64,000 nucleotides of DNA, from contig DOPM01000055.1 in NCBI GenBank assembly GCA_003513495.1, forward strand, positions 134,918 through 198,917, given 5' to 3'. The notes under the pieces were generated by a model, which had not been told where the DNA came from, did no database searches, and saw only the letters and a program-made list of their open reading frames with translations. Source of the DNA: Desulfosporosinus sp. (GTDB lineage Bacteria > Bacillota > Desulfitobacteriia > Desulfitobacteriales > Desulfitobacteriaceae). The translations under genes were made by a program, and so were the position numbers. The stretch's first letter is position 1; every line of letters begins with the position of its first letter. Shown one piece after another: positions 44,733-53,628 of the stretch.

Positions 44733-45057
44733 AGACACAAGGGAGACAGGAGACACAAGGGGACGGTTCTTCTGTGCCAATGTCTAAGCCTTTCGGACAA
44801 ATGTGGAATGAAAAGCAGTAATCCTGCACGTTTACCCCGCTTTTTGCGATAACTTTTTTGTGGTATCCAGGTATCTCTGAAAATCATCTTTTTCGTGAAA
44901 AATATCCTGCTGGCCGATTCCACGTACTATAACATGGTAGATTCCTGTTTCACTCTTCTTTCTTGGCTTCCAGGGCATTCCTTCATGCCCCTTCTTCACT
45001 TTTCTCAAATTCTACCATGTATTTTAATTTGACACATGAGAACCGTCCCCCTGTGCC
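44733..45057 (-). mobile_element. REP-type MITE copy E
   Basis: Both ends are intact around about 300 bases, with the left palindrome preceded by extra GAGACACAAGG repeats. It shares the deletion junction (TCCTGCAC joined to TTACCCCGCTT-like sequence) with copies G and H. Its right end forms the last codons of the MmyB-type regulator gene. Confidence 0.9.
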
Positions 45058-45902
45058 CTTGAAATTAGCATAGCAGCCAATAATGATTTCATTTTTCCAA
45101 CTGTTTCCGTTCCAGGTAAAGGAGTATGTACAATTAACTTTAAGCCAGAATTATCAGAAACATCAAAATTACTGACTTCAAAATCTAATAATCCCGCAAT
45201 GGGGTGGTTCAACTGCTTGGATTTTTCACTATTACTTTCAATTTCATGCAGAGGCCACCATAAGTTAAACTCTTCACTTTGCATTTTAAGCTCATCAATA
45301 AGTTGACCAAGCCAAGGATCTTCAACGTATCGCCCGCATGTTGAACGGAATCTACCCAATAAACCCTTTGCATGAAATTCCCAGTCAATAAATAATTGTT
45401 TATAACTATTATCTGTGAACATCGCCCAAACAATATTTCGTTGGCGAAGATTCATTTTGCTAAGATCACCAAGAACCAAACATGCTGATTCATTCCAGGC
45501 AATGACGTTCCACCGCTGATCCGTTACCAGAGATGGACAGAGTACTAGGCTATCCAGAACATGTTGAAGTATGGGACTTATAGTCCCCTGGTGTTCCGGT
45601 ATATCCGCCGGAAGCGGCTGGTTTGCCAAAAGGTGAATATGGATGCGTTCTTGTTTATCAAGCTGTAACACTCTGGATAGGCTTTCTATGACCTGTGTAG
45701 AAACATGAATAGGCCGTCCCTGCTCAAGCCATGTATACCAAGTTAAACTTACACCGGCTAACTGTGCTACTTCTTCTCTTCTCAAGCCAGGAGTACGTCG
45801 ACGATTTGCTGATGACAGCCCTACCTGTGACGGTAAAATTTTTGACCTGCGCGTTTTTAGAAAATCGCCCAGTTCTTTATATCGATATTCATCATTACTC
45901 AA
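45024..45902 (-). CDS. MmyB-type XRE transcriptional regulator
   Basis: 292 residues. An N-terminal HTH (about 10-75) has RTPGLRREEVAQLAGVSLTW and YTWLEQGRP, followed by the MmyB-like ligand-binding domain (about 105-270) with VTDQRWNVIAWNESA and AMFTD. The last residues (AQGDGSHVSN) are encoded by the right end of repeat copy E, so the native C-terminus has been replaced. It is divergent from the EFR1-type gene, its most likely target. The intergenic region is AT-rich without an operator I can define. Confidence 0.88.
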   Translation of the reverse strand: MSNDEYRYKELGDFLKTRRSKILPSQVGLSSANRRRTPGLRREEVAQLAGVSLTWYTWLEQGRPIHVSTQVIESLSRVLQLDKQERIHIHLLANQPLPADIPEHQGTISPILQHVLDSLVLCPSLVTDQRWNVIAWNESACLVLGDLSKMNLRQRNIVWAMFTDNSYKQLFIDWEFHAKGLLGRFRSTCGRYVEDPWLGQLIDELKMQSEEFNLWWPLHEIESNSEKSKQLNHPIAGLLDFEVSNFDVSDNSGLKLIVHTPLPGTETVGKMKSLLAAMLISRAQGDGSHVSN

Positions 45903-46053
45903 AATATCTCAATCCTGTCTATTACTTTTTATACCAGTATAATTTCACTCCTATTAACATTATACGTTCTATATTATTATAATTCTGAAAAGACTTGTAA
46001 GGAAAACCATTATATTAACTGCAAAAGGTCTACAGATTAGAGGAGGATGTCTA

Positions 46054-46854
46054 ATGGAAACAAAATCACTGAAACTTGTTTGTTTTTCTCCTACCGGTAC
46101 CACTAAGTCAGTTATTCAAGGTATTGCGCAGGGTATCCATCGAGGCACTGTGGAGTTAATTGATATCACCAAACCGGATGCCAGAAAGCAGCGACTGCAG
46201 ACATCGGAAAATGAATTACTTGTTGTTGCAGTGCCTGTTTATATGGGAAGAGTTCCTGCACTTGTAACAGAATGGCTATATGGGGTCAAAGCCCAGAATA
46301 CACCTGCTGTATGTATCGTTGTGTATGGTAACCGGGCGTATGAAAATGCACTGTTTGAGCTTAAAAACATTCTTGTAAAATGTGGATGTAAACCGATCGC
46401 CGGGGCCGCATATATTGGAGAGCACTCCTTTTCAAGTTCCGAAACACCAACAGCCGAGGGGCGCCCTGATGCAAGTGACTTAAATCATGCAGAACTATTT
46501 GGGCATAAAATTAATGAAAAATTACTGTCTGTTTCATCAGTCGATCACATTTCTACAATAAATATACCCGGCAACTATCCCTATGGAGGAATTACTGAGC
46601 TATGGAGTGTTGATTTTATAGAGGTCAGTGATACGTGTACGCATTGCGGAATTTGTGCAGAAGTATGTCCTCTTGGTGCTATTGATTCAGAAAACAGCAA
46701 TCTAATTGATACTGAAAAATGCATCACCTGTTGTGCCTGCATTAAAAACTGTCCGCAAAATGCCAGAACAATGAAAGCCGGCCCGGTCAAAGAAGCTGCA
46801 ATGCGACTGAATAATCTGTATAGAGAGCGAAAGGAACCGGTCTTCTTTCTTTAA
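46054..46854 (+). CDS. EFR1-type flavodoxin-ferredoxin protein
   Basis: 266 residues. A flavodoxin-like domain (about 1-170) begins with the FMN loop FSPTGTTKSV and contains VVAVPVYMGRVPALV. The C-terminal part holds two 4Fe-4S motifs, CTHCGICAEVC and CITCCACIKNC. This pairing of flavin and clusters is the EFR1 family layout and implies electron transfer between a low-potential donor and a reductase. GAGGAGGATGTCTA precedes the ATG. It is controlled, by inference, by the divergent MmyB-type regulator. Confidence 0.9.
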   Translation: METKSLKLVCFSPTGTTKSVIQGIAQGIHRGTVELIDITKPDARKQRLQTSENELLVVAVPVYMGRVPALVTEWLYGVKAQNTPAVCIVVYGNRAYENALFELKNILVKCGCKPIAGAAYIGEHSFSSSETPTAEGRPDASDLNHAELFGHKINEKLLSVSSVDHISTINIPGNYPYGGITELWSVDFIEVSDTCTHCGICAEVCPLGAIDSENSNLIDTEKCITCCACIKNCPQNARTMKAGPVKEAAMRLNNLYRERKEPVFFL

Positions 46855-46919
46855 AATCGCAAACAGCGTCGATCGAACCGGGAACGACAGGTTATGAAAT
46901 CACACCAATTTATAATCGA

Positions 46920-47156
46920 TCAGTAATCGGATAAACCTCTAGCTTTCAGCATTTCTACAATATCATTAACGGTAACCACATTTGCAAACTCCTCATCAGT
47001 AATGGTTATCTCGAATTCATCCTCCAGATCTCCAATAATCATCGACATATCTATCGAATCCACAAATAAGTCTTCCCGCAAACGGCTCTCCAGGGTTATC
47101 TTTCTCTTCTTCTTTTGTAAAATATGATTTATTGTGAATAGTACTCTGTCTTCCAT
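46920..47156 (-). CDS. Orphan acyl carrier protein
   Basis: 78 residues with the four-helix ACP pattern and the phosphopantetheine serine in LFVDSIDMSMIIGDLEDEF. The usual motif DSL is DSI here, a common variant outside primary fatty-acid synthesis. AAGGTG precedes the ATG at a longish spacing. No synthase, ligase or thioesterase is adjacent, and the intact repeat element starts 66 bases away, so a former operon may have been disrupted. Confidence 0.85.
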   Translation of the reverse strand: MEDRVLFTINHILQKKKRKITLESRLREDLFVDSIDMSMIIGDLEDEFEITITDEEFANVVTVNDIVEMLKARGLSDY

Positions 47157-47221
47157 TTTTAGTCACACACCTTCCCTCAACGCTTATGTAATATTGTGTT
47201 AGCTGATTCAGAGACACAAGG

Positions 47222-48104
47222 AGACACAAGGGGACGGTTCTTCTGTGTCAATGTCTAAGCCTTTCGAACAATGTGGAATGGTAAGCCAGTGATCCTGCAT
47301 ATTTGCCGCAAACTTAATCCATCATTTCTTAAACGACTCAGTATTTTGTTTCGTGCATCTTGGTCCATCTTCTGTAAAGCCGTTACTGGTTTACCTTTCA
47401 TTATTCCCTTGGTGATTTCATATGCTTCGCTTTCGCTGATTCGTTTGGTCTTATCGCAATCCAGGCAGTGGTCTTCGTTACCCTCTTCTGTGAATTTTTT
47501 AAGTCCTTCAATTGCTTTTTTCTTATCATTATGTACAATGCTTAAGATTAGACTGGTATCAGGAAATGTGGCCGTATTTCGATCCGCGTTGTAATAAGGA
47601 GTGCAACTGCTCCATTTATATTCCTCTGGTTTGCTGATGATGGATGCTTTGACGGGATTTTCGTGGATGTAGCGAATGACTGTTAGTAGGTATTCGTCGT
47701 CCTCCACGCATTCACTCTTAAATCGATCTTGAAACACGTGTCCAATTCTTTCGTATTTCCAGTTGTACCAGTATGCGTAACTTATACCCAAGCGTTTCAT
47801 AAACACTGATATATCGCCATAGTCATCTCTTAGCAATAAATGAACGTGATTGGTCATCAAGCAATACCCTAGAACGCTTACCCCGCTTTCTAGCGATACC
47901 TTTTTTGTGGTATCCAGGTATCTCTGAAAATCATCTTCTTCGTGAAAAATATCCTGCTGACCGATTCCCCGTACTATAACATGGTAGATTCCTGTTTCAC
48001 TCTTCTTTCTTGGCTTCCTGGGCATTCCTTCACGCCCCTTCTCCACTTTTCTCAAATTCTACCATGTAATCAAATTTGACACAAGAGAACCGTCCCCATG
48101 TGCC
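47222..48104 (-). mobile_element. REP-type element copy F (intact)
   Basis: An 883-base element bounded by inverted imperfect palindromes: left GACACAAGGGGACGGTTCTT then CTGTGTC, right GACACAAGAGAACCGTCCCC then ATGTGCC. Each end can fold as a hairpin through GACACA / TGTGTC. It encodes a full IS200-type Y1 transposase and no accessory gene. All other copies in the window are deleted relatives of it, in the same orientation. Confidence 0.92.
47255..48025 (-). CDS. REP-associated tyrosine transposase (Y1_Tnp)
   Basis: 256 residues from the ATG at 48025 (MPRKPRKKSETGIYHVIVRG). The HUH site MTNHVHLLL and the flanking FQDRFKSECVEDDEYLLTVI with the catalytic-tyrosine region RYIHENPVKA mark it as the REP-associated branch of IS200-like transposases. 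A C-terminal helix-turn-helix-like tail (LRQICRITGLPFHIVRKA) could recognise the palindromic ends. It acts on single-stranded DNA. The frame is uninterrupted, so it is probably functional and could mobilise the deleted copies. Confidence 0.93.
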   Translation of the reverse strand: MPRKPRKKSETGIYHVIVRGIGQQDIFHEEDDFQRYLDTTKKVSLESGVSVLGYCLMTNHVHLLLRDDYGDISVFMKRLGISYAYWYNWKYERIGHVFQDRFKSECVEDDEYLLTVIRYIHENPVKASIISKPEEYKWSSCTPYYNADRNTATFPDTSLILSIVHNDKKKAIEGLKKFTEEGNEDHCLDCDKTKRISESEAYEITKGIMKGKPVTALQKMDQDARNKILSRLRNDGLSLRQICRITGLPFHIVRKA

Positions 48105-48113
48105 TTGGAATGA

Positions 48114-49214
48114 TTATCTTGCCGATTTTTCTAATTTTTCTATAACAAATTGTCCATAATTTGTGTAGCCGCTTTCCTCATCCTTAAACATTTCCGGCTC
48201 CCATGTATCGTCAAACCAGCAAGCTACCCACCCAATATTCTTCTCATCCAGATAGTTGAGAAACGGAATTCCATAGGATTCTTTGTTTCCTACAAGATAT
48301 TGCTGCTTGGTCTCATTTCGATTTTCATCAATAAAACCCCATTCAGTTACAATCACAGGTTTATATGCAGAAATATCACCAAACCAGCCCTCCCAGTTTG
48401 AACTGTTATGTGCCGGATATATATGCGAAGCATATGCTACATTATTATCCGGTATTGGCTTTTCTTTTACCCATGATAAATTCTGTGAATACTGAATTCC
48501 GCCCACAATTACCATCTGGCCGGCTCCCTGCTTGCGTATCAGCTCAACCAGATTTCGTGCACAGTTAAACCACTGCTCAGCATTGATAGAAGCTGGCTCG
48601 TTGCATATTTCAAAAATGACATTAGGAGAGTCCTTAAACCGGCTTGCTACTTTTGCCCAGAAATCTTCTGACAATTCCTTCGGATGAATGCCTATCTTCG
48701 GCATTTCATTACCTGAACCCGTAAGGATGTTTCCAATATAATGCAGGTCAATAATGGCATACATGTTTAATTCATTTGCCCATGATACGGCGGGAACAAT
48801 GTAGTCTTCCAGATAATCAGCATTTTTTATCCATAAATCAGGGTGAACAGGAAATCTGATTACATTTGCACCTGCGCTTTTCATTCTTTCAAAAAAGGCT
48901 TTGTTCAGTCTGTTCTGATCGTTCAACACCATAAGATCAGGTGGCATAAGCCCTTTCAGAAGGATATTGGAATTCACGTCGTTCGTAATTCTATTTTCAT
49001 ACACCTTTAGCATGGTAGGAACGCTGCCAATTTGGGTACTCCCTCTATTAATGGGATAATCAGGCAGAGCTTCATACTGACTTGCTATAATTTCAGGTGT
49101 ATCCTGCTCACTATTATTCAAAAAATGGTAGGAAATAATATAAGCTGCAATTGCAAAGCTGGAAACTACCATTACTACAGTTATAATAATATTAATACGT
49201 TTCTCTATTATCAT
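48114..49214 (-). CDS. Membrane-anchored GH5-family glycosidase
   Basis: 366 residues from the ATG at 49214 behind GGGAGACGAG. An N-terminal helix (about 8-30) anchors it or serves as a signal. The TIM barrel shows VIRFPVHPDLW, the acid/base glutamate in VIFEICNEPASIN, HIYPAHN, and the nucleophile glutamate in VIVTEWGF: the GH5 cellulase pattern. It should hydrolyse a beta-linked polysaccharide outside the cell. It lies ten bases from the intact repeat element and has no partner genes. Confidence 0.9.
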   Translation of the reverse strand: MIIEKRINIIITVVMVVSSFAIAAYIISYHFLNNSEQDTPEIIASQYEALPDYPINRGSTQIGSVPTMLKVYENRITNDVNSNILLKGLMPPDLMVLNDQNRLNKAFFERMKSAGANVIRFPVHPDLWIKNADYLEDYIVPAVSWANELNMYAIIDLHYIGNILTGSGNEMPKIGIHPKELSEDFWAKVASRFKDSPNVIFEICNEPASINAEQWFNCARNLVELIRKQGAGQMVIVGGIQYSQNLSWVKEKPIPDNNVAYASHIYPAHNSSNWEGWFGDISAYKPVIVTEWGFIDENRNETKQQYLVGNKESYGIPFLNYLDEKNIGWVACWFDDTWEPEMFKDEESGYTNYGQFVIEKLEKSAR

Positions 49215-49313
49215 CTCGTCTCCCATAATTCTCTGATTATCAGCAGTTAGTTTCTTCCCTTGTTATAAACATTATCGATACCTTTACCCTATTGACTCCA
49301 CTTTTACCCAAAA

Positions 49314-49640
49314 TCAGAATTCATCGCTTAGCTTAGGGGTAATCGTAAACCTACACTTCGGATAATTAGTACACCCCTTAAAGTCTCCATATTTACTCTT
49401 TCTCACGATTAATTCCTTACCACATTTAGGGTAACTATTAGCGCCAATTTGTTTCGCTACTTCAGCTTTCTTTTTATGTATTCCTTTAACATGCTAAATT
49501 CTGACTTGTTTATCACCTGGGTCACCCATGAGCGGAAAATCTGGCATCCTATTTCCAATAGCTCGTAAAACTGCAAAACACTTTCTATAGTCTGAATTCT
49601 TCATTATTCTGTAAAACCCTGCCAACAACTGTTCCTTTTT
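49314..49640 (-). pseudogene. Broken gene with topoisomerase-type zinc finger
   Basis: The minus strand reads MKNSDYRKCFAVLRAIGN, then MPDFPLMGDPGDKQVRI, an in-frame stop, and KKKAEVAKQIGANSYPKCGK and YGDFKGCTNYPKCRFT. The last part is the C-terminal zinc ribbon found in topoisomerase I and NERD-type nucleases; its first cysteine is replaced by S-Y. No N-terminal domain remains. The upstream part is duplicated at 60.03 kb. Confidence 0.65.
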
Positions 49641-49850
49641 GCAATATTCTTTAATTTACACACACACTATTAGCACGGACCTTCTGCTTGATAGTCTATC
49701 TTGCATAGCTTACGCGTAAAGCTAACCCTCAGCTCAGACAATTTATGTGAAAAGGAGCGAAGCCTAAGATTCCTTAGTTTCGCTCCCTTTATTAATTATC
49801 CCCTCAATTGAAGCTCTCTTCGGTTCTATCTTCAGAACATCAACTGATAA
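49568..49850. repeat. Segmental repeat, copy 1
   Basis: About 280 bases, closely similar to 60023-60280. It spans the 5' scrap of the zinc-finger gene and a GGAGCGAA...TTCGCTCC hairpin (49754-49788). Each copy is followed by a REP-type element scrap. Confidence 0.8.
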
Positions 49851-49925
49851 TACACAATCTTTTCCGCTTAACCCTAACACTAAGCCAAAAATTTAAGCTT
49901 TCTTCTGTAGGTCCCTGCCTCCAAG

Positions 49926-50258
49926 AGACACAAGGGAGGAGACACAAGGGGACGGTTCTTCTGTGTCAATATCTAAGCCTTTCGGACAATGTGGAATGGA
50001 AAGCCAGTAATCCTGCACCTTACTCCGCTTTCTAGCGATAACTTTTTTGTAGTATCCAGGTATCTCTGAAAATCATCTTCTTCGTGAAAAGTATCCTGCT
50101 GGCGATTCCACGTACTATAACATGGTAGAATCCTGTTACACTCTTCTTTCTTGGCTTCCTGGCAATCCTTCACGCCCCTTCTCCACTTTTCTCAAATTTT
50201 ACTATGCATTCTAATTTGACACAAGAGAACCGTCCCCATGTGCCCCTCCCATGTGCCC
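49926..50258 (-). mobile_element. REP-type MITE copy G
   Basis: Both ends present; same internal deletion as copies E and H. Short repeats of the termini (GAGACACAAGGGAG on the left, CCCATGTGCCCC on the right) extend it. The gap 50259-50437 has no gene. Confidence 0.9.
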
Positions 50259-50437
50259 CCCGTTACTTCTCTTAATGCATAGTAAAGCAAACCACCTAAC
50301 TTTTCAGTTAAGTGGTTGCTTAGCATATTCAGCGCTAGATAGCTGTGTTCGCATGCTTCTTCTTAAGTTTTTATCTGGCTTAAATAAAAGTACTATGAGA
50401 TTACGCTATTATTGTAGAATTTGCACTGCTTACAAGA

Positions 50438-51880
50438 TTACGATTTCACCTTAGTTGAATCAGCAACTGGGACTTCAAATTTACGATTCCATCCCGTCAT
50501 TACGGAGAAAATTAGCACCGCCAATAACGACCAGTTATATGGATTCATCATGGCTGACCAAATAGATGGCAATGGAAGGCTATAAGCTTGTGCTGCTGTA
50601 GACATGGCGCTATACCAAACGATAACAGCAATATGCCAAGGAACCGTAAAGAAAATCGAACATACTGCACAGTCCATTAAATTAGCCCTTCTTGCAGGAG
50701 CAAGATTAAACTTTTTGCCGATAGGTTTTACAAAACTTGGCCCTACAAGCAATTCAGCCGGTGCATTTGCTGCAATAGGAATAGAAGCCAAAATAGTTAC
50801 TCCTATTATCGATAATTCTGCCTGTTTCACTGTTTTTGCGATTGTTTTTTCAGCAGATTTTAAGATCCGATCCATAACTCCGCTTTCTACTAACACCTGA
50901 GTTATCGCGAGCACAAGAAGCGCAAAAATTATTGCTCCTGTTACACCGGAAATCCCCTGTTCGATTAGACCTGTTGATTCTCCTCGTTTAGCAGGGATAT
51001 GAAATAGGGTAGAGATTTGAACTTTACCAATCAATATGCCAAAGAAAGCCGCACTAATGTTACCCCAAATCAATGATTCTATGATATGTCTTCCGTTCAA
51101 AGCAAGGACTACAACAATTCCCAAACTAACTAACATCACAAGACCTAAGGGGTCAATTTTTGCAGCTATTTCTGGTAAGCTAGCCACAGTACCCCCGCCA
51201 CCGAATATCAAAAGGATTATTGCCGAGATGGTAGCAGCTGCCATCGCAAGAGGAAAGCGACTACGAACAACATCTTTCATGGTGGCCTCTTGAGTATAAG
51301 CCGATACGATGGTTGTGTCCGATATAGGTGCTAAATTGTCACCAAAGGCAGCGCCTGCTAAAATACCAACACCCAACATAGCTGGATCAGCACCCAGGTA
51401 TACTCCCGCTGGATACATTACTGGGATAAGAGATAGGACTGTACCTGTGCTTGAACCGGTTCCAAGCGCAAACAGGCACGCGGCTATAAATGCAATTAAA
51501 GTAAAAACTGATCCAGTCGCTCCGGCTTTCGTCCCGAACCATAGCAATCCTTCTACTAAACCACCAGCCACCATTAATTTACCAAAAACTCCTGCAAACA
51601 ACCATGCAGTGATAATAACGATTCCATTTTTATCGCCTAATCCTCGGAGTACAGATTGACTATACTCGAACTTATTCTTCGCTAGCATTAACCCTGCGAC
51701 AATGGCCAACCAACCACCAGCCCAGAAAGCTTGCGTTCCACCACGCTCTGCAACAGAAAGCCATATTAAGATGCCAATCAAAACAAATAGCGGAATTAAA
51801 CCACCTAAAATCCCACCATACATATCAAGCTTTTTGCTTGTATCAAACTCGAAATCTTTATTTTTATCTGGTGCGGACAT
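50438..51880 (-). CDS. nhaC: NhaC-family Na+/H+ (or exchange) antiporter
   Basis: 480 residues with about 12 helices and the NhaC signatures GTGSSTGTVLSLIPVMYPAG, GAAFGDNLAPISDTT and WHIAVIVWYSAM. AGGAGGGGAAAAC precedes the ATG. It lies 213 bases downstream of the desulfhydrase gene in the same direction, so it could exchange Na+ or H+ for a substrate or product of that enzyme (NhaC relatives such as MleN do this). That coupling is inference. Confidence 0.88.
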   Translation of the reverse strand: MSAPDKNKDFEFDTSKKLDMYGGILGGLIPLFVLIGILIWLSVAERGGTQAFWAGGWLAIVAGLMLAKNKFEYSQSVLRGLGDKNGIVIITAWLFAGVFGKLMVAGGLVEGLLWFGTKAGATGSVFTLIAFIAACLFALGTGSSTGTVLSLIPVMYPAGVYLGADPAMLGVGILAGAAFGDNLAPISDTTIVSAYTQEATMKDVVRSRFPLAMAAATISAIILLIFGGGGTVASLPEIAAKIDPLGLVMLVSLGIVVVLALNGRHIIESLIWGNISAAFFGILIGKVQISTLFHIPAKRGESTGLIEQGISGVTGAIIFALLVLAITQVLVESGVMDRILKSAEKTIAKTVKQAELSIIGVTILASIPIAANAPAELLVGPSFVKPIGKKFNLAPARRANLMDCAVCSIFFTVPWHIAVIVWYSAMSTAAQAYSLPLPSIWSAMMNPYNWSLLAVLIFSVMTGWNRKFEVPVADSTKVKS

Positions 51881-52038
51881 GTTTTCCCCTCCTAATCATC
51901 CTTTTTAAATAATTCACAAAATTCTTGGTAAGACTAATAAATTCAAAATTGGCCGTGTCGGATTTTGAATAAGAACTAGAATATATCCATAGATCGCCGC
52001 CTTTCAGTATTCCGCTTAGTTAATACCGACTTAGGACT

Positions 52039-52077
52039 TTAGTCTAATCAAACTTGAGGAGTTTGATTAGACTAAAA
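52039..52077 (-). promoter_or_regulatory. Intercistronic 16-bp perfect hairpin
   Basis: A perfect 16-bp stem with a 7-base loop between the desulfhydrase and antiporter genes. There is no T-tract on the minus strand, so it is more likely an mRNA-processing or stability element, or a partial attenuator, than a full terminator. Confidence 0.55.
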
Positions 52078-52093
52078 GAAATTTCGCTTAATA

Positions 52094-53095
52094 TTATTCT
52101 GCTAGAATAGTTGGTTGATAGGCATACAAAGCTGGGGATCCACCAGTATGGATAAACAGCACATTATCATTCTTTTTAAAATAGCCTTTTCTGATCAACC
52201 CGATGAGTCCAGACATAGCTTTACCGGTGTATACAGGATCAAGTAATATCCCTTCGGTTCTTGCTAGGAGTTGTACCGCCTCAACCATTTCGGATGTCGG
52301 TATGGAGTAACCAGCACCCACATAATCATCGAGTACGTTAACTGCTTCCCGAGGGATTACACCATTGAACCCCACATGAGCCGCCGTTCTCTGCGCAAGA
52401 TCAAAGATCATGTTTTCTTGGGCTTCTTTCGCAGCTCTAACACTTACCCCAATGATAGGAATATTACTGTTATTGCCAATTAATCCTACTAATAATCCAC
52501 TATGGGTTCCACCACTACCACTTGTACTTAGGATATAATCCAGATTTAGTCCCATCTCAAAGGTTTGTTGCAATATTTCTTGAGCACAAGCAACATACCC
52601 GGTCGAGCCGATGACATTTGAGCCGCCGCCAGGAATAATATAGCCTTTTCTTCCCTCAGCAGCTAACTCTTCCTGAATTCCTTGCATAATTTCCATAAAA
52701 TTGGAACCCAGGGGAACTACTTTAGTTGTTTCAACTCCCAGTAATCTGAAAAGAAAGTTATTACCACTGGCATCTGGACTATAACTGTCCTTGACTCTCT
52801 CTTCCAACACCAGCCTACACTTTAACCCTTCCTTCACGGCAGCTGCCAGCGTCAGTCGGCAATGATTGGACTGAACTGCTCCACAGGTAATTAACGTATC
52901 CGCACCTTGGGCTAAAGCGTCTGCTACCAAAAATTCCAATTTCCTAGTTTTATTACCACCTGATGTAAGACCCAACAGGTCATCCCTTTTGATATAAATA
53001 TTAGGTCCACCAAGTGCTTTACTAAAATTAGGTAAGAACTCTAATGGGGTTTCTCCTTGGGTATATCGTCTCCGTGGAAATTTTGCTAGATTCAT
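52094..53095 (-). CDS. dcyD: D-cysteine desulfhydrase / L-cysteate sulfo-lyase homologue
   Basis: 333 residues of the ACC-deaminase/D-cysteine desulfhydrase branch of fold-type II PLP enzymes. The PLP lysine is in SGGNKTRKLEFL, with GAVQSNHCR, TSGSGGTHSGLL for phosphate binding, and LDPVYTGKAMSGLIGL. DcyD (D-cysteine to pyruvate, sulfide, ammonia) and CuyA (L-cysteate to pyruvate, sulfite, ammonia) are close relatives, and residues do not let me choose. GAGGGGAATTATT precedes the ATG. It is transcribed with nhaC from a defined promoter, divergent from an IclR regulator. Confidence 0.82.
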   Translation of the reverse strand: MNLAKFPRRRYTQGETPLEFLPNFSKALGGPNIYIKRDDLLGLTSGGNKTRKLEFLVADALAQGADTLITCGAVQSNHCRLTLAAAVKEGLKCRLVLEERVKDSYSPDASGNNFLFRLLGVETTKVVPLGSNFMEIMQGIQEELAAEGRKGYIIPGGGSNVIGSTGYVACAQEILQQTFEMGLNLDYILSTSGSGGTHSGLLVGLIGNNSNIPIIGVSVRAAKEAQENMIFDLAQRTAAHVGFNGVIPREAVNVLDDYVGAGYSIPTSEMVEAVQLLARTEGILLDPVYTGKAMSGLIGLIRKGYFKKNDNVLFIHTGGSPALYAYQPTILAE

Positions 53096-53262
53096 AATAA
53101 TTCCCCTCTCATTTCTCTATAATTTCGTTTTCAAATTTAATTAGAACTTCACTTTGAACCTAATTATCCCAGATAGACAATAGCCTCTATTTCTACATGC
53201 CGTCTTTCGGTAGTCGTCAAACTTCCACCGCGGATCAGCAGGACAATCAGAGGATAAGTTCG

Positions 53263-53338
53263 TTCTCTATCTGAGAATATGTTTCTCTAATGGAGAATTT
53301 TATGCTTTGATTGTACCAAATGGTACTTTAACTGTCAA
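53263..53338 (-). promoter_or_regulatory. Promoter of the desulfhydrase-nhaC unit with tandem operators
   Basis: On the minus strand TTGACA (53333-53338) and TACAAT (53310-53315) are exactly 17 bases apart. GTACCA-AA-TGGTAC (53313-53326) overlaps the -10. Two copies of TTCTC-N5-GAGAA (53263-53277 and 53283-53297) are spaced 20 bases apart, just downstream of the start point. They suit two dimers of the divergent IclR protein. The remainder of 53096-53628 holds no gene. Confidence 0.75.
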
Positions 53339-53628
53339 TAAGCAAATTATTCATAGTTATTGTTACGAATAAAAAAACGAATGTACTCCTTTGGGAACAA
53401 GATTATTCCCGGCATGGTGGATCTATCTCAAAAATCAAACAACTAAAACAGTGAGTCGAAGTCCCAACTCGTGTCTGATTGCGACTGATCCAAGTGTGCT
53501 ATAATAAAGGGGGGGAGTATCTGTCCAGTTGAAGATGCAAATTTTACACCTCTTCGGCATAGATCATGTAGAGATGATATCCGTTGGAATATAAAGTCTA
53601 TTTGTTTTTTTGGAGGCGATTAATTAGC

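Noticed and set aside
50604..51908. Several 80-115 codon plus-strand ORFs opposite nhaC
   Set aside because: They mirror membrane-protein codons on the other strand and have no ribosome sites.
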